Below are positions 1 through 7,886 of a stretch of 46,906 nt of DNA, in pieces. The DNA is from an uncultured SAR86 cluster bacterium. Its GTDB lineage: Bacteria > Pseudomonadota > Gammaproteobacteria > Magnimaribacterales > Magnimaribacteraceae. Positions within the stretch are counted from its first letter, which is position 1; each line of letters starts with the position of its first letter. The notes under the pieces were generated by a model that was not told the origin of the DNA, did not search any database, and saw nothing but the letters and a program-made list of their open reading frames with translations. The translations under genes and the position numbers were made by a program. The stretch is taken from positions 1 to 46,906 of the forward strand of contig CACLEZ010000011.1 in assembly GCA_902606175.1 (NCBI GenBank). The letters run 5' to 3'.

Positions 1-540
1 TTCAGAGGAATCTTAGATTTGAAACGGAAAAAGGATTTTGAGATTATCTGGAAGCCGATCCTAGTTGGAGGAATTTTTAACTCAATAAATCCAAGTGTTT
101 ATGAAAGTAGAAAGAATCCTGTAAAAGAAAAAGCAGCTTACTCTCAAAAAGACTTGAAAGATTGGTCAGAATTGCGAGATATAACAATTAATTGGCCTAA
201 GATATTTCCGGTAAATAGTGTGAAAGCCATGCGTGGTGCTTTTTATTTTATAGATAAGGGTGGAATAGAATCTTATCTTGAAGCTGTTTTCCACGGATAT
301 TGGACCAAAGGCAAAGATATTTCAGATACTGAATATTTGTCTTTAATTGCTGAGGAAAATGGAGGCAATGCTTTGGAGTATTTAGAGTTTATTTCCACAG
401 ACGAAGCCAAAAAGAGACTGATAAATAACACTCAGGAATTAATTGATAGGGGTGGCTTTGGATCTCCAACTTTCTTCTTAGATGATCAAGATATGTTCTT
501 CGGGAATGATAGAATTCAGCTTATTGAACAAAGAATCTAA
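1..540 (+). CDS. 2-hydroxychromene-2-carboxylate isomerase-like protein (DsbA/thioredoxin fold), 5' end cut by window edge
   Basis: The frame is open from the first base. The residues before the TTG at 19 (FRGILD) join smoothly to a family-like segment, FEIIWKPILVGGIFN, so the true start lies upstream and the TTG is not the start. About 180 C-terminal residues are visible. Family features seen are the 'rP-lLGG-F' strand at the beginning and the C-terminal GGFGSPTFFLDD...MFFGNDRI block, which in HCCA isomerases and kappa-class GSTs is the cis-Pro loop and end of the thioredoxin fold. Such enzymes use glutathione in aromatic ring degradation, but many bacterial members have no proven substrate. 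The N-terminal active-site Ser region is outside the window. A glutathione transferase gene converges on it 5 bases downstream. The family call is fairly secure; the substrate is unknown. Confidence 0.8.
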   Translation, partial: FRGILDLKRKKDFEIIWKPILVGGIFNSINPSVYESRKNPVKEKAAYSQKDLKDWSELRDITINWPKIFPVNSVKAMRGAFYFIDKGGIESYLEAVFHGYWTKGKDISDTEYLSLIAEENGGNALEYLEFISTDEAKKRLINNTQELIDRGGFGSPTFFLDDQDMFFGNDRIQLIEQRI

Positions 541-545
541 ATTAC

Positions 546-1274
546 TTATTCTTTATCTTTTGCCATCTCAGAGATGCTTTTTGAATCTTGACCAAACATA
601 GTTTTTAGTCCTTCCTTTGTGATACCTTTACCAAAATTTCTTTGTTCTTTCCCTAACTCAATACCTTTTCTTACAGCAGGTCTTGATTTAATGTCATCAA
701 ACCATCTTCTGACATTTGGGAACTCATCAAGGTTGACCTCATATCTCTTATAGGCAGTAATCCATGGGAAAGATGCCATATCTGCTATGGAATAATCTCC
801 AGCTAAATAATCTCTTTCATTCAAAATATTATTCATTACTCCCAATAATCTATCGTATTCATTTTTATACCTTTTCTCAGAATAAGAATGATCACCAGGA
901 AAGTTGGGTGCATAATTAACAAAGTGACTCACTTGTCCGGCCATAGGCCCTAAACCACCCACTTGCCAAAAAAGCCACTCCAAAACTCTTTCTTTATAAG
1001 GCGAAACTTGAGGAAAGAATTTTCCTGTCTTTTCGCCCAGATACATGAGTATTGCTCCTGACTCAAATACACTTAATGGTTCGCCTTCTTGAATATTTGT
1101 ATGATCAACTATAACTGGCATTCTGTTATTTGGACTTATCTTTAGGAAATCAGGCTTAAACTGATCACCTTTGCCTAAGTTAACTGGCACAACTTTGTAA
1201 TCCAAGTCACACTCCTCTAACATGATTGAAATTTTCCATCCATTAGGAGTTGGCGCGTAATATAAATCTATCAT
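546..1274 (-). CDS. yfcG: YfcG-type glutathione S-transferase / disulfide-bond oxidoreductase
   Basis: This 242-residue cytosolic protein begins MIDLYYAPTPNGWKISIMLE, very close to E. coli YfcG as I recall it. It includes Asn11 of the TPNG motif, which YfcG uses in place of a catalytic Ser or Tyr to bind glutathione. The N-terminal thioredoxin domain carries the SPNNRMPVIVDH cis-Pro segment and the FESGAILMYL glutathione-binding Ser. The alpha-helical domain has WLFWQVGGLGPM and the YSIADMASFPW N-cap box. YfcG-type enzymes reduce disulfides using glutathione. The protein is about 27 residues longer than YfcG, with a charged C-terminal tail. It is the last gene of the minus-strand run and overlaps the acyltransferase stop by four bases (ATGA), so translation is probably coupled. 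Confidence 0.85.
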   Translation of the reverse strand: MIDLYYAPTPNGWKISIMLEECDLDYKVVPVNLGKGDQFKPDFLKISPNNRMPVIVDHTNIQEGEPLSVFESGAILMYLGEKTGKFFPQVSPYKERVLEWLFWQVGGLGPMAGQVSHFVNYAPNFPGDHSYSEKRYKNEYDRLLGVMNNILNERDYLAGDYSIADMASFPWITAYKRYEVNLDEFPNVRRWFDDIKSRPAVRKGIELGKEQRNFGKGITKEGLKTMFGQDSKSISEMAKDKE

Positions 1275-2143
1275 TTTTTTAAATCCTCAATAAAGTTATC
1301 TTTTTCTGTCCAAAGGTTTTCCATCCAAGATTTTAAATCTTCCCTGAATGTTATGTCTTCTTCGTAGTTTTTCTGAAGTAGATTTTCTGGAATAGGTATC
1401 TCGCTAACTTTAATTGTTACTTTTGACATTCTACCGCACAAAAAATCCCAAAAAGATCTTTTCGAACTATGGTAGTAAATAGAAAAATCGAGCATCAACT
1501 GAATGTACGGCATAGTAGTCAATGTTAAGCCTATACCTCCAGATTTTGGGTTAAGTAGGTTCTTGAATTTTGAATCTTGAGTTAACCTTTTCTCTTCATT
1601 AAACCGTGTACCCTCTGCAAAACTAAAAATAGAAACAGGATATCTAGAATACCTTTCAAAAGATTTTTCCATAGCTTTAATATCTTTACCTCTCAGATTA
1701 GGATTTTTGTCTAATTCCTCTTTTGAATACCTCTTTAAGAATGGCATATCCAATGCCCACCATGCTAATCCAATAACTGGAACCCAAATGAGTACATGTT
1801 TCATAAAAAACTTAAGCATGGGCACTTTTCTATTCGTGATTGCTTGGAGAACGAATATGTCAGCCCAGGATTGATGATTTGCAACAGATAAATACCATCT
1901 TGTGTTATCTAGAGATTCGAATCCTTCTATTTTCCATTCAGGCTTATGAAGGGCTTGAATCCATAGACCATTGCAATATATCCAACACTCTCCAACATTA
2001 ATTATCAGCTTAGTACAAACTCTTTTCCAACTTTCGATGGGTAAAAGTAACTTTAAGATAGCAATACTCAGGAGGAATATGCACCAGAAAAGTGTATTCA
2101 AGATAACGGCAAACAGCCCCAAGACTCCCCTAATAATCTCCAT
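1271..2143 (-). CDS. PlsC-family 1-acylglycerol-3-phosphate-type acyltransferase (YihG-like)
   Basis: The 290-residue protein has an N-terminal hydrophobic segment (about residues 5-35), then the acyltransferase motifs of the PlsC family: NHQSWAD (the HX4D catalytic motif I, near residue 93) and FAEGTRF (motif III, near residue 175). The length and the FAEGTRFNEEK context resemble E. coli YihG more than the shorter PlsC. It probably transfers acyl chains to lysophosphatidic acid or a related lysophospholipid at the inner membrane. It lies 9 bases downstream of mazG and overlaps the GST gene, within one minus-strand transcription unit with fatty-acid genes. The exact acceptor cannot be read from sequence. 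Confidence 0.85.
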   Translation of the reverse strand: MEIIRGVLGLFAVILNTLFWCIFLLSIAILKLLLPIESWKRVCTKLIINVGECWIYCNGLWIQALHKPEWKIEGFESLDNTRWYLSVANHQSWADIFVLQAITNRKVPMLKFFMKHVLIWVPVIGLAWWALDMPFLKRYSKEELDKNPNLRGKDIKAMEKSFERYSRYPVSIFSFAEGTRFNEEKRLTQDSKFKNLLNPKSGGIGLTLTTMPYIQLMLDFSIYYHSSKRSFWDFLCGRMSKVTIKVSEIPIPENLLQKNYEEDITFREDLKSWMENLWTEKDNFIEDLKK

Positions 2144-2152
2144 AGAATTATT

Positions 2153-2929
2153 TTATCTTAATTTTTTAGAATCATCCCACAGAGTATTGAGTTCATCTAA
2201 ATCCATTTCAGATACTTTTATGTCATCTTTTCCAAGTTCTTTTTCTATGTAGTTAAACCTCTTCTCAAATTTAACATTAGATTTTCTTAAAGCTTCCTCA
2301 GAATCTACACCCAACTTTTCTGATAAGTTGGTAATAATCATATAGAGATCGCCAATTTCCTCTTGAATAGATTCTTTGTTGTTAGATTCCACTGCCTCTT
2401 CAAGTTCTCTAAGTTCTTCTTTAATCTTTTCGAATACCCCTTTTGTATCGGGCCAGTCAAAGCCTACACTGGAAACTCTCTTTTGAATCTTTTGCGATCT
2501 TTGGAGTGATGGTAAATTTTTAGCAATTCCTTCAAGGATACCTTCTTGATTTTTTTTGGACCTTTCCTTTTTTTTTATTTCTTCCCATTGATTAACCTGT
2601 TCGTCTAAGGAATGATTTTTTTTATCAGAAAAGACAAACGGATGTCTCCTTATAAGTTTCTCTGAAATAGTTTTTGCAACATCATCAAAGGAAAATAATT
2701 CTTCTTCTTTTGCTATCTGAGATAAAAAAACCACTTGCAAAAGTAAATCTCCTAATTCCTCTTTTAGGTCTGTAGCATTCTCTCTTTCTATTGCATCAGC
2801 TACTTCGTAGGCTTCTTCAATAGTGAAAGGAGCAATTGATTTAAAGGTTTGTTCTTTATCCCACTCACAGCCATCATCTTTGTCTCTTAATTGAGACATG
2901 ACGGCTAAAAGCTTTTCTATATTATTCAG
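2153..2929 (-). CDS. mazG: Nucleoside triphosphate pyrophosphohydrolase MazG
   Basis: MazG hydrolyses NTPs and dNTPs to monophosphates and pyrophosphate. Two MazG domains are visible. The first has the MSQLRDKDDGCEWDKEQTF block and EELGDLLLQ; the second has EEIGDLYMIITNL and the C-terminal ALRKSNVKFEKRFNYIE. The longest reading starts at a TTG at 2983, inside the upstream acyl-CoA dehydrogenase, but family homology begins at LNNIEKLLAVMSQL. I therefore place the start at the CTG at 2929 (258 aa; E. coli MazG is 263), just after the dehydrogenase stop. An ATT at 2935 is an alternative, and ATG 2899 would cut into the conserved domain. It is part of the minus-strand run with the dehydrogenases. 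Confidence 0.9.
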   Translation of the reverse strand: MNNIEKLLAVMSQLRDKDDGCEWDKEQTFKSIAPFTIEEAYEVADAIERENATDLKEELGDLLLQVVFLSQIAKEEELFSFDDVAKTISEKLIRRHPFVFSDKKNHSLDEQVNQWEEIKKKERSKKNQEGILEGIAKNLPSLQRSQKIQKRVSSVGFDWPDTKGVFEKIKEELRELEEAVESNNKESIQEEIGDLYMIITNLSEKLGVDSEEALRKSNVKFEKRFNYIEKELGKDDIKVSEMDLDELNTLWDDSKKLR

Positions 2930-2930
2930 A

Positions 2931-4070
2931 TTAATATTCGCTAAGAGTTGCGTATCTATCAAGATGAAACTCTGAATTTCCAAAAATTTGTTCAGTTACT
3001 CTAGCTCTTTTTAGGTAAAGTCCGACATCATATTCGTCTGTAACGCCAACACCACCATGCATCTGTACCGCTTCATTAGTGACTAGGTGATTAGTCTCTC
3101 CGGCTTTGTATTTTGCTAGACTTGCCATTCTCTTTAGATCATTTGAATTCTCATCTACAGCATTGCAAGCAGCTATTACTGACGACTTAGTCAATTCTAA
3201 CTCAGAATACATTTCTGCAGCCCTGTGTTGAAGTGCTTGGAATGTCCCTATGACAGAACCAAATTGCTTTCTTTCTTTGAGATAATCCAATGTCACATCA
3301 AATGCTTGCGACGCATTTCCTAGCATTTCTGCAGAAATAGCGATTTGAGCTCTATCCAGAACTTCTTCCAATATTGCAGCTCCATTATTTTCTTCTCCAA
3401 GAAGATTTGAAGACGAGACAGTAATTTTATTAAATTTGATATTGGCAGAATTTCTAGAATCCACCATACTGGTTTTAGTTATTTCAATCCCATCAGTATC
3501 CGCTTCCACCAGAAAAAGTGAAATTCCTGAAGCATCATCATCTGAACCTTCTGTTCTTGCGGCTACCACTATTAAATTCGAACAATGCCCATCAATGACA
3601 AAAGTCTTTTCTCCAGAAATTTTATAATCATTACCGGCTTTAGTTGCTTTCGTTGAAATTGAAAACGGCGAATGTCTGTTGCCTTCTTCTAAGGCAAGAG
3701 CCGTGGTAAGACTTCCATCTACTATGCGAGGCAGGTAATTTTGTTTTTGTTTATCATCTCCACCTAAAGTTATTAGAGTTGCACCTAAAACACCAGTTGA
3801 AAAGAGAGGTGAGGGCGTTAATGTCCTTCCCATTTCTTCAAAAATACTTCCCATTCCGACCATACCAAAATCAAATCCGCCATACTCCTCGGGAATTAAG
3901 ATACCTGACCAACCAAGATTAACCATCTCTGACCATAGAGATTTGTCATAACCTAATTCATTTTGAGTATCTCTTATCTCTCTGAAATGAGTTACAGGAG
4001 CATTCTTTTGTAAAAACTCTTTCGCAATATCTTTGAGGGATTGCTGTTCCTCATTAAGAATTAGTGCCAT
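2931..4070 (-). CDS. Acyl-CoA dehydrogenase, shorter partner subunit lacking the canonical catalytic Glu
   Basis: This 379-residue protein has the acyl-CoA dehydrogenase fold: an N-terminal helical domain (LNEEQQSLKDIAKEFL), a middle beta domain, and a C-terminal helical domain (RKQFGSVIGTFQALQHRAAEMYSE; AVQMHGGVGVTDEYDVGLYLKRA). Where medium-chain dehydrogenases carry the IYEGT catalytic Glu, this one reads EQIFGNSEFHL, with no Glu at the aligned position. That pattern is typical of one subunit of heteromeric (alpha2-beta2) dehydrogenases such as the mycobacterial FadE26/FadE27 type. It starts 2 bases after its sister gene on the same strand. The probable role is oxidation of an acyl-CoA together with that sister. 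The substrate is unknown; branched or cyclic acyl chains are a guess from the class. Confidence 0.85.
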   Translation of the reverse strand: MALILNEEQQSLKDIAKEFLQKNAPVTHFREIRDTQNELGYDKSLWSEMVNLGWSGILIPEEYGGFDFGMVGMGSIFEEMGRTLTPSPLFSTGVLGATLITLGGDDKQKQNYLPRIVDGSLTTALALEEGNRHSPFSISTKATKAGNDYKISGEKTFVIDGHCSNLIVVAARTEGSDDDASGISLFLVEADTDGIEITKTSMVDSRNSANIKFNKITVSSSNLLGEENNGAAILEEVLDRAQIAISAEMLGNASQAFDVTLDYLKERKQFGSVIGTFQALQHRAAEMYSELELTKSSVIAACNAVDENSNDLKRMASLAKYKAGETNHLVTNEAVQMHGGVGVTDEYDVGLYLKRARVTEQIFGNSEFHLDRYATLSEY

Positions 4071-4072
4071 CT

Positions 4073-5269
4073 TTACTTATCTGGTAAACCAAGAACTCTT
4101 TTTGAAATTACATTTAGTTGCACTTCAGAAGTACCCCCTTCAATTGAATTTGCTTTAGTTCTAAGCCAGTCTCTTGTAATCGCCAATTCTTCAATAGAAA
4201 ATCCTTCTCCATCCCATCCAACCCCTTGAGTGCCCATTGCTTCCAGCATCAGCTCATAGCGAAGTTTATTATGTTCGGTTCCATAGTATTTACCCATGGC
4301 TGCAGCAGGACTAGGTGCACCGACTTTGGTTTCTTCTCCTACCCTTTGCATAGTTAGGCCAAAGGCTCTGGAGTTAAGATCATGCATAGCCACTTTTCTT
4401 CTTAAAGCCTTATCGGAAATCTTTTGATCAGCATCTATTCCGACATATTTCTTTCCTATTTCAGCCAGTCCTGATTTAGTTTTTTTACTACCATCTCCAC
4501 CACCTGACAGTCCCATAGCTGAGATCATAGTTCGTTCATGCTCAAGAAGTCTCTTAGCAACCGTCCAGCCTTTATTTAATCCCCCAACTAGATCTTTTGT
4601 AGGTGCTTTTGCATCATCAAAGAAAGTTTCGCAAAATGGAGATTTTCCGCTTATTAAAGTAATGGGCCTTGTTGTGACACCTGGCTGATCCATATCTATC
4701 AGTAAAAAACTTATTCCGTCATGTTTGGGCTCCTGGGGTCCAGTTCTAACTAAACAGAAAATCTTATCGGCTTTATCTGCATATGATGTCCAGATTTTTT
4801 GACCATTTATAACATAGTTATCTCCGTCTTCTACTGCCTTAGTGCTTAAAGAAGCCAAATCTGAACCTGATCCAGGTTCACTATAACCTTGGCACCACCA
4901 CACTTCCCCTTTAACAATGGGAGGTAAATGTTCTTTTTTCTGCTCTTCGTCGGCAAACTCTAGAAGCGCTGGTCCCAACATCCATATCCCAAAACTACCT
5001 AATGGAGATCTAGCGCCTATAGCCCCCATTTCTTCTTGAAGAATTTTATTTTCTTCTTTAGATAGGCCACCTCCGCCATATTCACTTGGCCAAGTAGGAC
5101 AAGTCCATCCTTTTTCTCCCATTCTCTCTAACCATATTTTTTGATCAGGATGAGAAAATTGAGCATTTCTGCCACCCCACGCCACATCTCCTGGCTTTCT
5201 CATTTCTTGAGGGCAATTAGCCTCTAACCAATTTCTTGTTTCTTCTCTAAAAGTTTGTAAATCTGTCAT
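4073..5269 (-). CDS. Acyl-CoA dehydrogenase, longer partner subunit (FadE26/29-like)
   Basis: An upstream ATG at 5302 exists, but the ATG at 5269 has an AAGGAAT ribosome site and opens MTDLQTFREETRNWLEAN, which matches family N-termini. That gives 398 residues. Motifs include the FAD/substrate segment WWCQGYSEPGSGSDLASL, the INGQKIWTSYA strand, and the C-terminal EGGTSEVQLNVISKRVLGLP. The last is the IxGGTSEIQ signature of the subfamily that forms alpha2-beta2 complexes, in which the usual YEGT Glu is shifted or replaced. It is the first gene of the five-gene minus-strand unit and is followed after 3 bases by a second, shorter dehydrogenase, so a heteromer is the natural reading. The substrate is not known. 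Confidence 0.87.
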   Translation of the reverse strand: MTDLQTFREETRNWLEANCPQEMRKPGDVAWGGRNAQFSHPDQKIWLERMGEKGWTCPTWPSEYGGGGLSKEENKILQEEMGAIGARSPLGSFGIWMLGPALLEFADEEQKKEHLPPIVKGEVWWCQGYSEPGSGSDLASLSTKAVEDGDNYVINGQKIWTSYADKADKIFCLVRTGPQEPKHDGISFLLIDMDQPGVTTRPITLISGKSPFCETFFDDAKAPTKDLVGGLNKGWTVAKRLLEHERTMISAMGLSGGGDGSKKTKSGLAEIGKKYVGIDADQKISDKALRRKVAMHDLNSRAFGLTMQRVGEETKVGAPSPAAAMGKYYGTEHNKLRYELMLEAMGTQGVGWDGEGFSIEELAITRDWLRTKANSIEGGTSEVQLNVISKRVLGLPDK

Positions 5270-5272
5270 TTC

Positions 5273-5279
5273 ATTCCTT
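5273..5279 (-). promoter_or_regulatory. Ribosome binding site deciding the start of the longer acyl-CoA dehydrogenase
   Basis: On the minus strand AAGGAAT lies a few bases before the ATG at 5269. The ATG at 5302 has no comparable site and would add eleven residues (MKLNKFIKRNE) not expected in the family. Confidence 0.6.
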
Positions 5280-5301
5280 TTTATAAACTTGTTTAACTTC
5301 A

Positions 5302-5343
5302 ATTATAGATATATTCTGGAGATAACTAAACAAATTCTGGAGA
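5302..5343. promoter_or_regulatory. Divergent promoter region with a 10-base direct repeat
   Basis: Between the minus-strand dehydrogenase and the plus-strand alcohol dehydrogenase there is a minus-strand TATAAT (5302-5307) overlapping a plus-strand TATAGA (5304-5309). ATTCTGGAGA occurs twice as a direct repeat (5313-5322 and 5334-5343), 21 bases apart, or about two helical turns. The second copy supplies the GGAG ribosome site of the alcohol dehydrogenase at 5350. No clear -35 box is seen on either strand. The repeats could bind a regulator controlling both directions; that is inference. Confidence 0.45.
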
Positions 5344-5349
5344 GTTTAA

Positions 5350-6402
5350 ATGAAGGCTTATCAAGTAATAGAAAATGGAAAACCACTAGAAGAGAGGACA
5401 TTAGAAACACCAGAACCTAAAGGAAGAGAGGTAGTTCTTAAGACGGTAGCATGCGGCGTATGTCATTCTGATGTACATATTCATGATGGATACTTTGACT
5501 TAGGGGGAGGAGTACAACTTCCATCACCATTGCCTGGTGGTGAGCCCCTAACTATGGGTCACGAAATTTTTGGAGAAGTAAGTGCAATTGGAGATGAAGT
5601 AGAAGGCATCAATATAGGAGAGAGATATGTAGCTTATCCATGGATGGGCTGCGGTGATTGTGATCTTTGCGATGATGATATGACCCATTATTGCGCAAAT
5701 AATTCTAATCTAGGCATTCATGTTGCGGGAGGATACGGGGATCATGTTTTAGTACCTGATCAAAAATATTTATTTGATGCAGCAGATACGCCTGATAGCC
5801 TAGCTGGTAGTTACGCTTGCAGAGGCTTAACCGCTTATAGTGCATTAAAAAAAGCAGGTCCTTACAAAAAAGATAATTCGTTAGTTATTGTATCTGCAGG
5901 AGGCTTAGGAGTATTGGCTTTAAAGATTGCACAAGCAGCTTACGGTATCAACCCGATTGTAGTTGATATAGACGATGAAAAACTAGGAATGGCAAGACAG
6001 CTTGGTGCATCTGCAACAATTAATTCTTCTGAAGAAGGAGCTGCCGAGAAGCTCTTAGAGCTAACCGAAGGTGGTGCCAGATCTATCGTTGACTTTGTAG
6101 GAGCCGAGGCGTCTGTAAATTTTGGTTATAACCTTCTTGCAAGAGGAGGAAGCTACGTAATTGTTGGACTTTTTGGAGGACAAATTAGCTTACCTTTACC
6201 TTTACAAGCTCTTACTGAAAAAAAACTTATGGGTTCTTATGTTGGCAGTTTAGGCGATATGAAAGAACTGATGGAACTTGTTGTTGCAGGTAAGATAGAC
6301 CCTGTTGCGGTAGAAACACGAGATGTTTCAAAGGCAAATGAGACTCTGAAAGAAATGAAAGATGGAGATCTATTGGGATTAGTAGCTTTAACGCATGATT
6401 AA
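5350..6402 (+). CDS. Zinc-dependent, NAD-type alcohol dehydrogenase (MDR superfamily)
   Basis: This 350-residue cytosolic oxidoreductase has an N-terminal GroES-like domain and a Rossmann domain. Catalytic zinc ligands are seen as Cys38 (CGVCHSD) and His71-Glu72 (GHE), and the structural zinc lobe as Cys101, 104, 107 and 115. The nucleotide-binding strand reads SAGGLGVLALKIAQ followed by VVDIDD; an acidic residue at the end of the second strand favours NAD(H). The start ATG follows a TGGAGAG site. It faces away from the dehydrogenase operon and converges on the sirtuin gene with a one-base gap. The alcohol or aldehyde substrate cannot be told from sequence. Confidence 0.88.
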   Translation: MKAYQVIENGKPLEERTLETPEPKGREVVLKTVACGVCHSDVHIHDGYFDLGGGVQLPSPLPGGEPLTMGHEIFGEVSAIGDEVEGINIGERYVAYPWMGCGDCDLCDDDMTHYCANNSNLGIHVAGGYGDHVLVPDQKYLFDAADTPDSLAGSYACRGLTAYSALKKAGPYKKDNSLVIVSAGGLGVLALKIAQAAYGINPIVVDIDDEKLGMARQLGASATINSSEEGAAEKLLELTEGGARSIVDFVGAEASVNFGYNLLARGGSYVIVGLFGGQISLPLPLQALTEKKLMGSYVGSLGDMKELMELVVAGKIDPVAVETRDVSKANETLKEMKDGDLLGLVALTHD

Positions 6403-6403
6403 T

Positions 6404-7138
6404 CTATAAAGAAATCTCTGACAAAACTTCAGAAATATCTCTGTTGATAACTAAATCGGCTAAATGATCCATTTGAGTTGGTTCATTATTTATGATTACT
6501 AAATTAGCGCCTGTTTCTTTTGCTAATAATGGGAGATCAGCAGCAGGAAAAACAGCAAGAGAAGAACCTAAGCAAATAAATAGATCTGACTTAATCGATA
6601 CTCTTTGTGCATTAATCATTTCTTCTTCTGGCATTGCTTGCCCAAAAGAGATTGTTGCGGTTTTAATTATTCCTCCACATATATTGCATACAGGAGGCTC
6701 TCTAGTTGCGAGGAAATCTTCTTTAAGAAAAGTGAGTTCATATTTCTTTGAGCAGTCTAAACATTTTGCATATGTCGCATTTCCATGAAGTTCAATTATC
6801 TTGGAATTATCAATCCCCGAATCTTGGTGCAAATTATCTACGTTTTGAGTAATCAAATGAGTATCCTCTTTTTTATTCATAATTTCAGCTAATTTTAAAT
6901 GACCATTATTGGGTTTAGCTGAATCTATATTTAGTTCATTTGAAAACTTTTTTTCCCACGACTCTATTCTTTTTTCTCTTGAGCTAATGAAATCTTGGAA
7001 ATATATTGGACTTGCAGTTTTCCATACCCCCTTAGGACCTCTAAAGTCAGGTATGCCCGAATTGGTACTTATACCTGCTCCGGTAAAAAAAACTAGTTTC
7101 TTACTTTTTTCTATTAAATCTTGAAGTTTTAAAGACAT
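6404..7138 (-). CDS. cobB: NAD-dependent protein deacylase, sirtuin (Sir2/CobB family)
   Basis: This 244-residue cytosolic enzyme removes acyl groups from protein lysines using NAD. Visible motifs are the NAD-binding FFTGAGISTNSGIPDFRG, TQNVDNLHQ, the catalytic His118 in ELHGN, and four zinc Cys (126, 129, 151, 154). SFGQAMPEE and CLGSSLAVFPAADLP complete the Rossmann part. Length and motif order fit bacterial sirtuins throughout. The start ATG at 7138 abuts the divergent transporter gene. I use cobB as the family name; whether it prefers acetyl, propionyl or succinyl groups is not decided. Propionyl-CoA metabolism genes elsewhere in the window make propionylation a fair guess only. Confidence 0.93.
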   Translation of the reverse strand: MSLKLQDLIEKSKKLVFFTGAGISTNSGIPDFRGPKGVWKTASPIYFQDFISSREKRIESWEKKFSNELNIDSAKPNNGHLKLAEIMNKKEDTHLITQNVDNLHQDSGIDNSKIIELHGNATYAKCLDCSKKYELTFLKEDFLATREPPVCNICGGIIKTATISFGQAMPEEEMINAQRVSIKSDLFICLGSSLAVFPAADLPLLAKETGANLVIINNEPTQMDHLADLVINRDISEVLSEISL

Positions 7139-7181
7139 GTTAGTTTCTGTTTCAGATAGAATACAAATAAATTTAAAGAAA

Positions 7182-7886
7182 ATGGATATTTTTTCTCTCA
7201 GTCAAGAATCTCTATGGTTAATTACAGTAGTTTATGACCTTGGTTTGGCCCTGCTGCTTTATAGATTTTTTGGTAAATATGGTTTGTATGTGGCTGTCGT
7301 CTTGGGGATAGTTCTAGGTAACTTACAGGGGGGAAAAGTAAGCGAACTTATGATATTCGGAAGTACTTTCAAGGTGAGCATGGGGGCAATTCTCTATTCA
7401 GGAATTTATTTTGCTACAGATGTGCTGAATGAAAAGTACGGAAGGCGAGAAGCTAATAGAGCAGTAATGTTGGGTTTTTTTGCAAACATAGCCGTAATGA
7501 TAACCTTGGTTTTAAGTGTTCAATTTAAGCCTTCAGAAATTACTGGTTCTGCCTTAGAAGTCCATAATGCAATTACCACTTTGGCCTATTATTCTCCTGC
7601 ATTTGTTATTGGATCTTTGACTGCGTATTTGGTAAGTCAAACCTTTGATGTGTGGTTTTTCAACAAAATCAAGAGCATCACAGGCGAATCTAAACTTTGG
7701 CTAAGGAATAACCTTTCTACAATTACCTCTCAGTTAATAGATACTCTTATATATCAATTTACTTGGGTATTTGCTACCGGGATGGATTGGTCTACGGCTT
7801 TGATGCTTGCATTAACTAAGTATGTTTTTAAGGTTTTAATTGCTGCAATTGATACAATATTTATATATTGGGTTAAAAAATGGTGA
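7182..7886 (+). CDS. Queuosine precursor transporter, YhhQ/VUT family
   Basis: This is an inner-membrane protein of 234 residues with about six hydrophobic segments. The family block FATDVLNEKYGRREANRAVMLGF lies after the third segment (7422-7490) and LRNNLSTITSQLIDTLIYQ near the C-terminus; both are typical of Vut_1/YhhQ proteins that import preQ0 or preQ1 for queuosine. An in-frame start at 7137 would overlap the divergent sirtuin start and add a polar leader, so I prefer the ATG at 7182, which has a weak AAAGAAA before it. The stop overlaps the NAD kinase start. E. coli YhhQ is 221 aa, so the length fits. Confidence 0.85.
   Translation: MDIFSLSQESLWLITVVYDLGLALLLYRFFGKYGLYVAVVLGIVLGNLQGGKVSELMIFGSTFKVSMGAILYSGIYFATDVLNEKYGRREANRAVMLGFFANIAVMITLVLSVQFKPSEITGSALEVHNAITTLAYYSPAFVIGSLTAYLVSQTFDVWFFNKIKSITGESKLWLRNNLSTITSQLIDTLIYQFTWVFATGMDWSTALMLALTKYVFKVLIAAIDTIFIYWVKKW

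Noticed and set aside
7137..7181. Upstream start for the VUT transporter
   Set aside because: It overlaps the divergent sirtuin start and adds a polar leader; ATG 7182 fits the family.
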